From JAUWOY01 sp034431315 (GTDB lineage: Bacteria > Chloroflexota > Anaerolineae > VGOG01): a stretch of DNA of 64,000 nt. Shown here piece by piece: positions 56,875 through 64,000 of this stretch (positions are counted from its first letter, which is position 1; each line of letters starts with the position of its first letter). The translations under genes were made by a program, and so were the position numbers. The DNA lies in NCBI GenBank assembly GCA_034431315.1, contig DAOUDK010000073.1, positions 7,862-71,861 of the forward strand, given 5' to 3'. The notes under the pieces are model-generated. The model was given only the letters and a program-made list of their open reading frames with translations. It was not told where the DNA came from and did no database searches.

Positions 56875-59040
56875 CTAGCCAATGTGTCGCTTTACGAGTT
56901 CCACCACGTCAGGAAAGTCAATGTGCAGCCGCTTGAGGGTCTCCGGCGTGGGAATGCCGTTGGGCGTCCAGCCACGGCGCTTATAGACGGCATCAATCAG
57001 CAACTCGTACTGTTCCTCGCGGTGTGCTCGCAGGGCTGCCATCTTCTCCTCGGTGGTCTTGCCTTCGGCGTCGTCCCCCACCAGTTCCTTGAGCTGCTCG
57101 TCGTATCGCTCCGCGCGGGATTCGTACTCCTCGACCGTCACCGGCCCCATGGAGCGATAGGGGATGGCATCGTGCTCGCGGGTGCCGAACCCCATCTTCA
57201 AGTTGAAGACGCGCTGGAAGTTGTACACCTGCTCGGACATGGTGATGAGGTCTTCCTTGGTCACTTCCCGCCCGGTCACGCCGGAGAAGAGTTCCACGTA
57301 GTTTTGTACGTGCTCCAGCACCTTGGACGGCTCGTCGGTCTCGGCGTTGTCTGGCGGCGTGATATCGTTCCAGGGCAGCTTGCACAGTCCGCACAGCCCG
57401 AACCAGGTGCGCCATACGGGGAAGTAGTGTAGGGCCTCCGCCTTGTCCTCGAAGGTGGGGATCTGGTTGTTGACCATGTCCATGAAGATCAGCCAGGCCT
57501 CGTCGTGCTGCGGCCCTTTGCTGGCCAGCCCGTAGCCGCCCTGCTGAGCCAGGGATTCCTTGGACACGTACTCAGAATACTCTAGCCCCTTGGCCTCCAT
57601 GCCGATGTCCTGCATGAACTGGGGATCGCCGCCATACTCCTCGGCGAAGATCTGCTTCATGCGGCGGATGCCCTGCCCGGCGATGGCCCCGAACCCTTCG
57701 CCCCGCCCCATCTGGTGCAACAGCTCAATGGCGGCGTCGGCGTGGCCGAAGCTCAGCTCCAGTCCGCCGGTGATCTCCTGGTTGAGGATGCCAGCTTCAT
57801 AGCACTCCATGATGAAGGCGGTCGAGGTGCCGAAGGAGATGGTGTCCAGACCATAAGTGTCACAGTAGAAGTTGATCTCCAGGAGTGCGTCAGGATCGAA
57901 GATGCCGCAGTTGGAGCCACAGCCGGCGATGGTCTCGTACTCTGGGCCATCAACTATCACCACCTGTCCTTTGTATGGCCCCGTCCTGACCGTGTATCCA
58001 TCCACGGCGTGAGAGCAGCTCAGGGTGCAGCCATGCCAGCAGCCGTCGGGTAGGCCCTGGGTAAACTTGCTTTCCCACACTTCCCTCGATAGCCGTTCGG
58101 CCTCCGGGTGTGCGCCAAACCTGAAGTTGTGCACTGGCAAAAGATCGTAGTCGTTCATGATCGTGACCAGGAAAGCCGTTCCCGTGTTGCGCATCTTGTT
58201 CTGCACCGCATCGTAGTCGCGGATCTCCTGGTTGATCCTGGTGCCCACGCTGATGATGCGCTTTCTGTCGGCAGGATTGTTAGCAACCGCTTTCCCGCCG
58301 CTGTACTTGACCACCAGCGCCTTGATCTTCTTATCCCTGAGCACCGTGCCGATGCCGCCCCGCCCGGCCTGCTTAAAGCGCACGCTCTTGCGGCGCACGT
58401 CGTACCAACTGAAGTTGAGGCAGCCGAAGAGGGCGTGGTCGGCGCCGCTTCCCGCCGAGACGGTCGAGATGTCACGCTTCTCCCGTTCGGTGTCGGCGAA
58501 CATCTCCATCATCTGTTCGCCAATGAGGTGGGTGTCTACGGCTTCTTCAGGCGCTTCCTCGATGGTCACCTTCCCTGTGTTCCCGTCAATGAAGACGATC
58601 ACGTCCTTCTCGGCCTGGCCCTGGATCTCGAGGGCGTCCCATCCCGCGAACTTGAGCAGCGGGCCGAAGTGGCCGCCCACGTTGCTATCTATCACCGAGT
58701 GCGTGGTGGGGGAAAGGCTCACCACCAGGGATTTGCCAGAGCCGGGGTATTGGGTAGTCCCGCCGATGGGGCCGGAAGCGATGACGATCTCGTTCTCCGG
58801 GTCGTTCCATTTCGTGTCGCCCGTGACCCCATTCCAAAGCAGCCACAGGCCAAAGCCCTTGCCGCCGGTGAAGACGTCCTTCATCTGCTGGGTCACCGGC
58901 TTGCTGGCGATGGTGTTGTCGGAGAGGTTGACGTAGAGGGTGCGGTTGGTATAGCCCTTCTCGACCTCTCCCAGCTCGTAATCGAACTCGGCCAGTACCT
59001 TGTGAGCTTGCCTCATCTTCTGGATGTCTTTTGTGCTCAT
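56875..59040 (-). CDS. aor: Aldehyde:ferredoxin oxidoreductase family tungsten enzyme
   Basis: 721 residues. AOR N-terminal domain with GGKGFGLWLLW and the pterin-contacting SGPIGGTTQYPGSGK and GRGGIGTVLRDKKIKAL. Fe4S4 ligands are GCWHGCTLSC and the later LCGLCKLPWND. The enzyme interconverts aldehydes and carboxylates with ferredoxin, which in acetogens links acetate to acetaldehyde. The first-cluster spacing is C-x3-C-x3-C rather than the C-x2-C-x3-C of the Pyrococcus enzyme. With the MoaD-like gene 6 bp downstream it forms a cofactor-enzyme pair. Confidence 0.93.
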   Translation of the reverse strand: MSTKDIQKMRQAHKVLAEFDYELGEVEKGYTNRTLYVNLSDNTIASKPVTQQMKDVFTGGKGFGLWLLWNGVTGDTKWNDPENEIVIASGPIGGTTQYPGSGKSLVVSLSPTTHSVIDSNVGGHFGPLLKFAGWDALEIQGQAEKDVIVFIDGNTGKVTIEEAPEEAVDTHLIGEQMMEMFADTEREKRDISTVSAGSGADHALFGCLNFSWYDVRRKSVRFKQAGRGGIGTVLRDKKIKALVVKYSGGKAVANNPADRKRIISVGTRINQEIRDYDAVQNKMRNTGTAFLVTIMNDYDLLPVHNFRFGAHPEAERLSREVWESKFTQGLPDGCWHGCTLSCSHAVDGYTVRTGPYKGQVVIVDGPEYETIAGCGSNCGIFDPDALLEINFYCDTYGLDTISFGTSTAFIMECYEAGILNQEITGGLELSFGHADAAIELLHQMGRGEGFGAIAGQGIRRMKQIFAEEYGGDPQFMQDIGMEAKGLEYSEYVSKESLAQQGGYGLASKGPQHDEAWLIFMDMVNNQIPTFEDKAEALHYFPVWRTWFGLCGLCKLPWNDITPPDNAETDEPSKVLEHVQNYVELFSGVTGREVTKEDLITMSEQVYNFQRVFNLKMGFGTREHDAIPYRSMGPVTVEEYESRAERYDEQLKELVGDDAEGKTTEEKMAALRAHREEQYELLIDAVYKRRGWTPNGIPTPETLKRLHIDFPDVVELVKRHIG

Positions 59041-59137
59041 AACTCATCTCCTTTGATGTTGATTTGGAAGCGGTCTAAAGGATATAACAACTGGGGGAAA
59101 AAGTCAACTCTGGGACGGGTTGTCGCGGCAGTCCGCT

Positions 59138-59602
59138 TCATAACTCACCCTTGCTGAAGCGATCCAGAAACTCAGCCGGGCTGATCACCTCGAAAGCGTC
59201 GGTTTTCAACTCTTGGAGGAAGTGGCGATTGTCGGACACCAAATACTTGGCTCCCACCCACTCAGCGAAGGCTCCGATCACGGCGTCGGCTTTTTCCCGC
59301 AAGCCAAGTTCGACGTACTTGGTTACGAAGGTCTGCGGCACAGGCTCGTCCACGACTAGGAAATTCGGCACTCCGTAGATCAGCCGGTAGAATTTTCGCA
59401 CCTGAACCGCCGTGTCGAGATTCCTGGTGACTTCTTGCGTTATGAGACGAGGGATTGCCACGTTAAAATCGCTGAGGATGTTCAGGAACGCCACGGAATC
59501 TTCATCTGTCTCGTTGAGACCGAAAACGAACTGATTGCTATCTATACAGATGAGCGTACTCGGTCTCAAAAATCGCGCGCCGAGTCTCTCTGAGACGCTC
59601 AA
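59138..59602 (-). CDS. PIN-domain toxin (VapC-like)
   Basis: 154 residues from TTG 59602, which has AGGAGGAGG just upstream; no ATG fits. PIN fold acidic residues: LICIDSNQFVFGL (first Asp), ITQEVTRNL (Glu), EKADAVIGAFAEWVGAKYLVSDNRHF (Asp pair). Such proteins are Mg-dependent RNases of type II toxin-antitoxin modules. The start lies 65 bp inside the upstream antitoxin gene, so translation is coupled. Confidence 0.85.
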   Translation of the reverse strand: MSVSERLGARFLRPSTLICIDSNQFVFGLNETDEDSVAFLNILSDFNVAIPRLITQEVTRNLDTAVQVRKFYRLIYGVPNFLVVDEPVPQTFVTKYVELGLREKADAVIGAFAEWVGAKYLVSDNRHFLQELKTDAFEVISPAEFLDRFSKGEL

Positions 59603-59819
59603 TGACCTCCTCCTTACTGCCTCTCAGCTCGAGGCCGCCAGCTTCACGGATCTCCCGCCGCAAATCTTCCAGGTTGCGTTGCCAGCGTATCTTGGCGAGC
59701 TTCTCTACCACGGCCGCCCTGACGAAATCGGCTACGCTGCGGGTCTCTTCTTCTTTTGCTCCCAATACCTCTTCATAGACGCTGATTGGAAGTGTAAGGG
59801 TGACACGTTTAGTTTCCAT
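59538..59819 (-). CDS. Ribbon-helix-helix-like antitoxin
   Basis: 93 residues. N-terminal RHH pattern METKRVTLTLPISVYEEVLGAKEEETRSVADFVRAAVVEKL (strand then two helices), followed by a charged helical tail for toxin binding. It overlaps the PIN gene by 65 bp, and it starts 23 bp after the stop of the CinA-like gene. Confidence 0.82.
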   Translation of the reverse strand: METKRVTLTLPISVYEEVLGAKEEETRSVADFVRAAVVEKLAKIRWQRNLEDLRREIREAGGLELRGSKEEVIERLRETRRAIFETEYAHLYR

Positions 59820-59842
59820 TCTCCTTGTCTCCTGATTCTCCT

Positions 59843-61069
59843 TTACAACAACGCCCGCCGCACCATGTCCAGGGCCCGGTTAACCAGCCAGGCCGTGGCT
59901 CGCTCAGTGTGCCCCCCGTACTGGAAGGTCCGGACGATCACTTCCTGGCCCATGTCGAGGGCGATGTACATGGGCTGCCGCTCTGCTGGATCGTCGGCGA
60001 TGGGCGCTCGCACCCATACCGCCAGACAGATGTCCACCTCCAGAAAGGCGCGCCCGGCTCGCGCCGCTGCCCGGGCTGCCTTGGCCGAGAAAGCGCCCGC
60101 CTTCTTGAGCTGGGGCCGAGGCAGAGCCAAAAAGCCGACGGTCTCCTCCACGGTGTCAACGATCAGGCAGTTCCCCAGCACGGCGGGGCCGTCCGACGTG
60201 TCAAAGATGCGACGGCTGACGACGCCGTCCACCCCGCACTCCACCGTGCCCAGGGTCAACTCCCGTTCGGCCAGCATCCGGGCCACCACCTCTGCGACCG
60301 TTTCCTCGTCCACGCCGTAGATCACCTCCCTCAGCCGCTCGCACACTTGCCTCTCCATATCCGCGATGAGCCGATCCGCCTCCTCCTCGCTGGCCGCCTT
60401 GGCCACGATGCGCACGTCGGTCTGGCCTGGGTGAGCAGCCAGCCCCACGGTGGGATTGGCGCTCACCATCAGATCGCCGATGCGCGAGTCCACCTGCGAC
60501 TCCCCGATACCCACCGTGCGCAGCACTCGCGCTTTGATTACTTCCTGGTGGCCTAGCTTGCGCCTGAGGTAGGGGATCACCTCGTGTTCCATCAGATGCT
60601 TCATCTCGTGGGGCACGCCAGGCAGCACGATCACGTCGCCCCGCTGGTCCTGGACGATGAAGATGGGCGCGGTGCCCACCGGATTCTCGATGGCGATGGC
60701 GCCTTCGGGCTTGAACGCCTGGCGGCGGTTGTTCTCGCTCATGGGATGGCCCCAGCCGCGAAAGCGCTCCTCGATCCAACCCAGCATCTCCTCGTCCAGC
60801 ACCAACTTCCGGCCCGTGGCCCGCGCTACAGCCTGGCGGGTGACATCGTCCACCGTGGGGCCCAGTCCGCCGGTGCAGATCACCACGTCAGCCCTCTCCA
60901 GAGCTTCCTCGATGCAGCGGGCGATGCGCCCCTCGTTGTCCCCCACCGTCACGCGATGGTACAGGTCAATGCCAATCTCAGCCAACTGTCGGGAGATATA
61001 GGCCGCGTTGGTGTCCACGATGGCGCCCAGGAGTAGCTCTGTCCCAATGGAGATGATCTCTGCTTGCAC
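59843..61069 (-). CDS. cinA: CinA-like protein with degenerate nicotinamide-nucleotide amidase domain
   Basis: 408 residues, normal CinA length; GTG start 3 bp after the DUF3795 stop. The N-terminal COG1058 domain is intact (IISIGTELLLGAIVDTNAAYIS, ICTGGLGPTVDDVTRQAVA, LPGVPHEMKHLME). In the C-terminal PncC-type domain the catalytic ESCTGG is replaced by ECGVDG, so nicotinamide-mononucleotide deamidation is doubtful while the ADP-ribose pyrophosphatase-like half may work. Confidence 0.9.
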   Translation of the reverse strand: MQAEIISIGTELLLGAIVDTNAAYISRQLAEIGIDLYHRVTVGDNEGRIARCIEEALERADVVICTGGLGPTVDDVTRQAVARATGRKLVLDEEMLGWIEERFRGWGHPMSENNRRQAFKPEGAIAIENPVGTAPIFIVQDQRGDVIVLPGVPHEMKHLMEHEVIPYLRRKLGHQEVIKARVLRTVGIGESQVDSRIGDLMVSANPTVGLAAHPGQTDVRIVAKAASEEEADRLIADMERQVCERLREVIYGVDEETVAEVVARMLAERELTLGTVECGVDGVVSRRIFDTSDGPAVLGNCLIVDTVEETVGFLALPRPQLKKAGAFSAKAARAAARAGRAFLEVDICLAVWVRAPIADDPAERQPMYIALDMGQEVIVRTFQYGGHTERATAWLVNRALDMVRRALL

Positions 61070-61072
61070 GGC

Positions 61073-61540
61073 TCACTCCTCAGGAACGCTGTACGGGTAG
61101 CAGCGAATGTCAACGTAGGCGAATCCTGTCCCCGCTCGCTTCTCCTGTTCCTGAATCCAGGCCTCAATCCCTATCTCCTTCATTCGCTGCCCATCTGCGA
61201 TCAGAGTCGGATAGCCCTTCGCAATTTCAAGCACCCGCTTGCACGGGTATTCCTGGCAAAAGGCACAGATTTCCACTCCTCGCTTGAGGGCGCATTTTCT
61301 TATCCCGCAGAAGGGTGGCCCGCCACCTTGCCGACAGCCAGGGCAGGCTTTGTCAGGATCGCAGAGGTCGGTCAGGAATCCCCAAAACTCATTGAATCCG
61401 GGGAGTTCTTGACCCCAGAACTCGTAGCCCTCATTGGCCATTGATCTCCTGAGCCCCCTCGCCAAGTAGGGGATGCGTCCATGTTGAGCACAGAGGTCGC
61501 AGTAGAGCCCGCAGTATGTGACCAGCCTGAGATCTTCCAT
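61073..61540 (-). CDS. DUF3795 Cys-rich protein
   Basis: 155 residues. Starts VTYCGLYCDLC and carries CPGCRQGGGPPFCGIRKCALKRGVEICAFCQEYPC, the family pattern of paired cysteines likely to bind zinc or a metal cluster. No function is established. It overlaps nothing and is followed after 3 bp by the cinA-like gene, so the two are co-translated. Confidence 0.9.
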   Translation of the reverse strand: MEDLRLVTYCGLYCDLCAQHGRIPYLARGLRRSMANEGYEFWGQELPGFNEFWGFLTDLCDPDKACPGCRQGGGPPFCGIRKCALKRGVEICAFCQEYPCKRVLEIAKGYPTLIADGQRMKEIGIEAWIQEQEKRAGTGFAYVDIRCYPYSVPEE

Positions 61541-61557
61541 AACCTTCTCCTTTTTTC

Positions 61558-61575
61558 CCCCCAGGATTGGGGGGT
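61558..61575. repeat. C-tract/G-tract palindrome
   Basis: CCCCCCAGGATTGGGGGG upstream of the DUF3795 gene; same type as the cores at 2168 and 13730-13782. Confidence 0.7.
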
Positions 61576-61604
61576 TAGGGGGGCGGCTGAGTAGCTGTCG
61601 TCAA

Positions 61605-62501
61605 CTATTCCAGAGGGATCAGCTCAATCTCAAAGAGCCGGGGCCAGAGCTTTCCGGTAACAAACAACCGATCATTCTCTGCATCGTAGGCAATGCCGTT
61701 GAGAACATCTACTGGCTCAGTACGATCTTCGGGGCTCAGAAGCCCCACCAGATCTATCCATCTGATCACCTCACCAGTATCAGGTGCGATCCTGGCGATG
61801 CGGTCTGTCTGCCACACGTTGGCGTAGATCTCCCCCTGAACGTACTCTAACTCATTGAGCCTGGTCACCGGGCCGTCCTTGTCGTATACTTTGATGCGGC
61901 CGATTTCCTCGAGAGTTTCAGGGTCCAGGAAGTGAAGCGTTGAGGTGCCGTCGCTCATGATCAGGCGCTTCCCATCGTGCGTGATGCCCCAGCCTTCAGT
62001 TGGATAGTGGAACTCTTTCAGCAGCTCAAAACTGTTCTTATCGTAGACAAAACCAACGCCGGCTTGCCAGGTCAACTGGATGATTCTTTCCCCGAAGATA
62101 GTTATGCCCTCGCCAAAGAGTCGGTCTGGCAGCTTGCGGATTTGCAAGACATCCCCGCTTGCCAATTCCACTCTGCGCAAAGTGGAGCGTCCCCGTAGCC
62201 CTGTTCCTTCGTACAGAACACCGTTTTCAAAAACCAGTCCTTGGGTGAAAGCATTTCGGTCATGAGGATAAGCATTGATGACCTTGTAGGTGAAGGCGGG
62301 AGCAGCAGGCGTGGGTGTAGTAGCGGTAGCCGTTGGCGTTGGCTTGGGAGCGGGAATTGATGTGGCAGGGGGGGCGGCAGGCAACTCAGCGACGGAGGTG
62401 GCAGTCGGAGCAGGTGCACACGCGGCCAGCAGTGAGATGCTGAGGCCCACTATCAAGAGTAAGGACTTGATGTTCCTTTTTCCCCTATTGCTCGTTTTCA
62501 C
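61605..62501 (-). CDS. Glutaminyl-peptide cyclotransferase, lipoprotein
   Basis: 298 residues from GTG 62501, which overlaps the end of the pseudouridine synthase gene by 17 bp. Lipobox LLAAC (Cys28), Pro/Ala/Thr-rich linker, then a plant-type glutamine cyclotransferase beta-propeller: AFTQGLVFENGVLYEGTGLRGRS, LFGEGITIFGERIIQLTW, TEGWGITHDGKRLIMSDGTS, VRLNELEY-like NELEYVQGEIYANVW and LNGIAYDAENDRLFVTGKLWP. The family forms N-terminal pyroglutamate on exported proteins. Confidence 0.92.
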   Translation of the reverse strand: MKTSNRGKRNIKSLLLIVGLSISLLAACAPAPTATSVAELPAAPPATSIPAPKPTPTATATTPTPAAPAFTYKVINAYPHDRNAFTQGLVFENGVLYEGTGLRGRSTLRRVELASGDVLQIRKLPDRLFGEGITIFGERIIQLTWQAGVGFVYDKNSFELLKEFHYPTEGWGITHDGKRLIMSDGTSTLHFLDPETLEEIGRIKVYDKDGPVTRLNELEYVQGEIYANVWQTDRIARIAPDTGEVIRWIDLVGLLSPEDRTEPVDVLNGIAYDAENDRLFVTGKLWPRLFEIELIPLE

Positions 62502-63309
62502 CCTCTGCCGCGTCTTCTGTGGGAAGATTTTGTACGATGGCTCTCCGAACCGCATCGCGTTCCGCCGCTGTCAAGTGTCGGTATTTGCCTTTTTTGAGCT
62601 CCCCCAGTTCCAGCGGCCCGATGGAGACCCGCACCAGTCTCAGCACGCTCACGTCCAGCGCTTCTAGCATCCGGCGGATGTGACGATTCTTGCCCTCATC
62701 CAGAACGATTTCGAGCCAACTGTTGCGCCTGCCGTGACGCAGCAAACGCACGCTCTTGGCTCTCAATGTCTCCCCCGCGTCAACGACCCCGGTCCGCATC
62801 TGTTGCAGCAGGTGGTCATCGGCCACGCGGTTGATCTGTGCGTGGTATGTCTTGTCCAGATGGGTAGCCGGGTCCAGGATACGCGCCGCCCATTGGGTGT
62901 CGTTGGTGAATAGCAACAGCCCCTCGCTGGCTTTGTCCAGTCGCCCTACCGGAGAGACCCAGGGCAGAGAAGAATCGGTCAGACAGCGGTATACCGTCTC
63001 GCGCCCGCGCTCGTCGCTGGTGGTGGTCACCAGGCCCCGGGGTTTGTTCAGCATCAGGTACACTTTGGCTGCCGCCGTGACCCGTTGACCGTCCACCGTG
63101 ATGCGATCGTGTCGAACGTCTACCCGAAAGGACGGCGCTCGCTGGACAGTGCCATTGACCTGCACTCGTCCTGCCTGAATCAACGCTTGGGCCTGGGTCC
63201 GCGAGCAGTACCCCAGTTTCGAAAGCGCCCGCGCCAGGCTCACTTTTGCTTGATGTGAGGGTTGTCGTCTCCTGCTCATGGGTCTTTCAGGGAGCTGCGC
63301 AGTCGTCAC
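62485..63309 (-). CDS. RsuA/RluB-family pseudouridine synthase
   Basis: 274 residues from GTG 63309; an ATG at 63279 is also possible and neither has a strong ribosome site. S4 RNA-binding domain at ~22-75 (VSLARALSKLGYCSRTQAQALIQAGRVQVNG), then the catalytic domain with VGRLDKASEGLLLFTND (catalytic Asp), LDKTYHAQ and EGKNRHIRRMLEAL. The family modifies rRNA positions such as 16S U516 or 23S U2605; which one is not clear from sequence alone. First gene of the minus-strand run ending at the AOR genes. Confidence 0.93.
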   Translation of the reverse strand: MTTAQLPERPMSRRRQPSHQAKVSLARALSKLGYCSRTQAQALIQAGRVQVNGTVQRAPSFRVDVRHDRITVDGQRVTAAAKVYLMLNKPRGLVTTTSDERGRETVYRCLTDSSLPWVSPVGRLDKASEGLLLFTNDTQWAARILDPATHLDKTYHAQINRVADDHLLQQMRTGVVDAGETLRAKSVRLLRHGRRNSWLEIVLDEGKNRHIRRMLEALDVSVLRLVRVSIGPLELGELKKGKYRHLTAAERDAVRRAIVQNLPTEDAAEGENEQ

Positions 63310-63364
63310 TTGTATGATCGGTCAACTACTCTCAATGCATTCCAGGCAAAACATATGAACAGGG

Positions 63365-63460
63365 CTATGATCTCCCTCTGAATCCGAGCCCATTAAGGAA
63401 CTCCCCGCCAGGTATCAAAACGAGTTCCTCAATCGAACTACCCGGAGTAACATTGGCCAT
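63365..63460 (-). pseudogene. Short fragment resembling a formylglycine-generating-enzyme domain start
   Basis: ATG 63460 with GAGGGGAA upstream, 31 codons. The peptide contains LVLIPGGEFLNG, like the opening of FGE-sulfatase domains (usually IPGGxFxMG). The frame stops soon after, so this is at most a remnant. Confidence 0.3.
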
Positions 63461-63514
63461 TGTCAATTCCCCTCTTTTCCTATCGTCTTCCAAGGGCCTT
63501 CGCTCGAGTTGGTC

Positions 63515-63643
63515 GCGTAACGGCTCGCGGTTCACCCGCCGCGCGGGTGCGGGAAAGAGCCTTCGCCACCAAGCTAACTGAAAGCGCGTGAGGCCGCCGA
63601 TTTGCGCGCGCGGAGCGCGGTCGGGTGCAACCGCTTGTTGGGC
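63515..63643 (-). repeat. attC-like integron recombination site (129 bp)
   Basis: Read on the minus strand: GCCCAAC (63643-63637, fits RYYYAAC), then AAGCGGTTGCACCCG, a variable middle, CGGGTGAACCGCGAGCC and GTTACGC (63521-63515, one mismatch to GTTRRRY). The inner arms pair CGGTTGCACCCG with CGGGTGAACCG, leaving one unpaired base, as in folded attC sites. It lies directly downstream of a small ORF in cassette orientation. Confidence 0.55.
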
Positions 63644-63675
63644 GCATTTGCTCCCTGCTGAATCTACAGTAGACT

Positions 63676-63927
63676 CTACGACAGCTCGAGCATTCTCGAA
63701 AGTGCTGCGAATATCCGCTTTCCCAGAGCCACCTCAAGCTTTCGAATGTAGGTTTTCACAGGTGTACCGTAGACTAGATTGATCACAGAAAACACGAGGA
63801 TGATGAACAGAATCAGTGAGACTACATAGTTGATTGGTTTTGCTGTGAAGGCTGGGATTTCCCACGGAAAAGTGGCTAGGGTTCCTAGCAGTCTGTCGGA
63901 GAAAACTTTCCATCCAGGCAAAACCAT
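63676..63927 (-). CDS. Small single-pass membrane protein, possible integron cassette gene
   Basis: 83 residues, unrecognised. One strong membrane helix (NYVVSLILFIILVFSVINLVYG, about 33-54), then a basic amphipathic C-terminus (KTYIRKLEVALGKRIFAAL). No good ribosome site is visible before ATG 63927, which is common for cassette genes. The stop is 33 bp before the attC-like site, the normal spacing for an integron cassette. Confidence 0.45.
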   Translation of the reverse strand: MVLPGWKVFSDRLLGTLATFPWEIPAFTAKPINYVVSLILFIILVFSVINLVYGTPVKTYIRKLEVALGKRIFAALSRMLELS

Positions 63928-64000
63928 GATAAAATTGCGGTCGAGATACTAAAGACGAGGAGGTTCGTCCGACTATGACACCCAGGAACAAAAGATTCAT
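63928..64000. other. Window end, nothing recognised
   Basis: No gene start, promoter or second attC-like site is visible in the last 73 bp. Confidence 0.4.

Noticed and set aside
63480..63737. 85-codon minus-strand frame across 63480-63737
   Set aside because: It runs through the attC-like palindrome and overlaps the membrane ORF; Arg-rich translation fits repeat DNA.

Overview
The window reads as a chromosome segment of an anaerobic, probably acetogenic or carbon-fixing member of the Chloroflexota (Anaerolineae-like). This is inferred from gene content, not from a marker gene: a complete carbonyl branch of the Wood-Ljungdahl pathway, a CpXC protein, a DUF2723 membrane protein, an FHA/winged-helix regulator, surface proteins with long Thr-Pro linkers, and a T-box leader. 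No rRNA, tRNA or CRISPR array was found. Genes are densely packed. Several promoters match the sigma-70 consensus with 17-18 bp spacers.

Layout. 1-11.1 kb (+): a cysteine-peptidase-like fragment, a DUF2723 membrane protein, an acyl-CoA dehydrogenase, a CHAT-SIR2-repeat protein with a membrane-anchored neighbour, a seven-repeat surface protein and an AMMECR1 protein. 11.7-29.6 kb (-): Wood-Ljungdahl region, in transcription order fchA, an unknown gene, folD; then fhs, an HMA-like gene, cooS, acsB, acsD; then acsC, two membrane-enzyme genes, the corrinoid activator, acsE and mogA. A plus-strand zinc-ribbon ORF lies between acsD and acsC. 29.8-35.4 kb (+): a PDZ/multi-TM protein and a STAND ATPase with twelve near-identical TPR units. 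35.4-37 kb: T-box leader and serS. 37-40.2 kb (-): phosphofructokinase, fructose-bisphosphatase, aldolase. 40.4-43.2 kb (+): amidohydrolase, yraN, miaA. 43.2-56.3 kb: TumE/TumA, methyltransferase, GH3-like protein, Ser/Thr kinase facing an FHA regulator, CpXC protein, PHP phosphoesterase, histidine kinase, MntA/HepT, aminotransferase. 56.7-63.3 kb (-): MoaD-like carrier, aldehyde:ferredoxin oxidoreductase, RHH/PIN pair, CinA-like protein, DUF3795, glutaminyl cyclase, pseudouridine synthase. 63.5-63.9 kb: an attC-like site next to a small membrane ORF, like an integron cassette.

How it fits together. Fhs, FolD and FchA carry formate to methylene-tetrahydrofolate (metF is not in the window). 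AcsE passes the methyl group to the corrinoid protein AcsC/AcsD, which the ATP-dependent activator keeps reduced. CooS and AcsB join methyl, CO and CoA. The phosphofructokinase/FBPase/aldolase trio gives control of triose-hexose flux. AOR with a MoaD-like carrier and MogA indicates Mo/W-pterin chemistry.

The most striking feature beyond the genes is the density of short structured repeats: inverted period-7 and period-8 arrays fill most spacers of the Wood-Ljungdahl operon, and small palindromes sit in frame inside five coding sequences, in one case nested inside a second palindrome. The best candidates for an undescribed system are the CHAT-SIR2 protein with its membrane partner, and the STAND-TPR protein.
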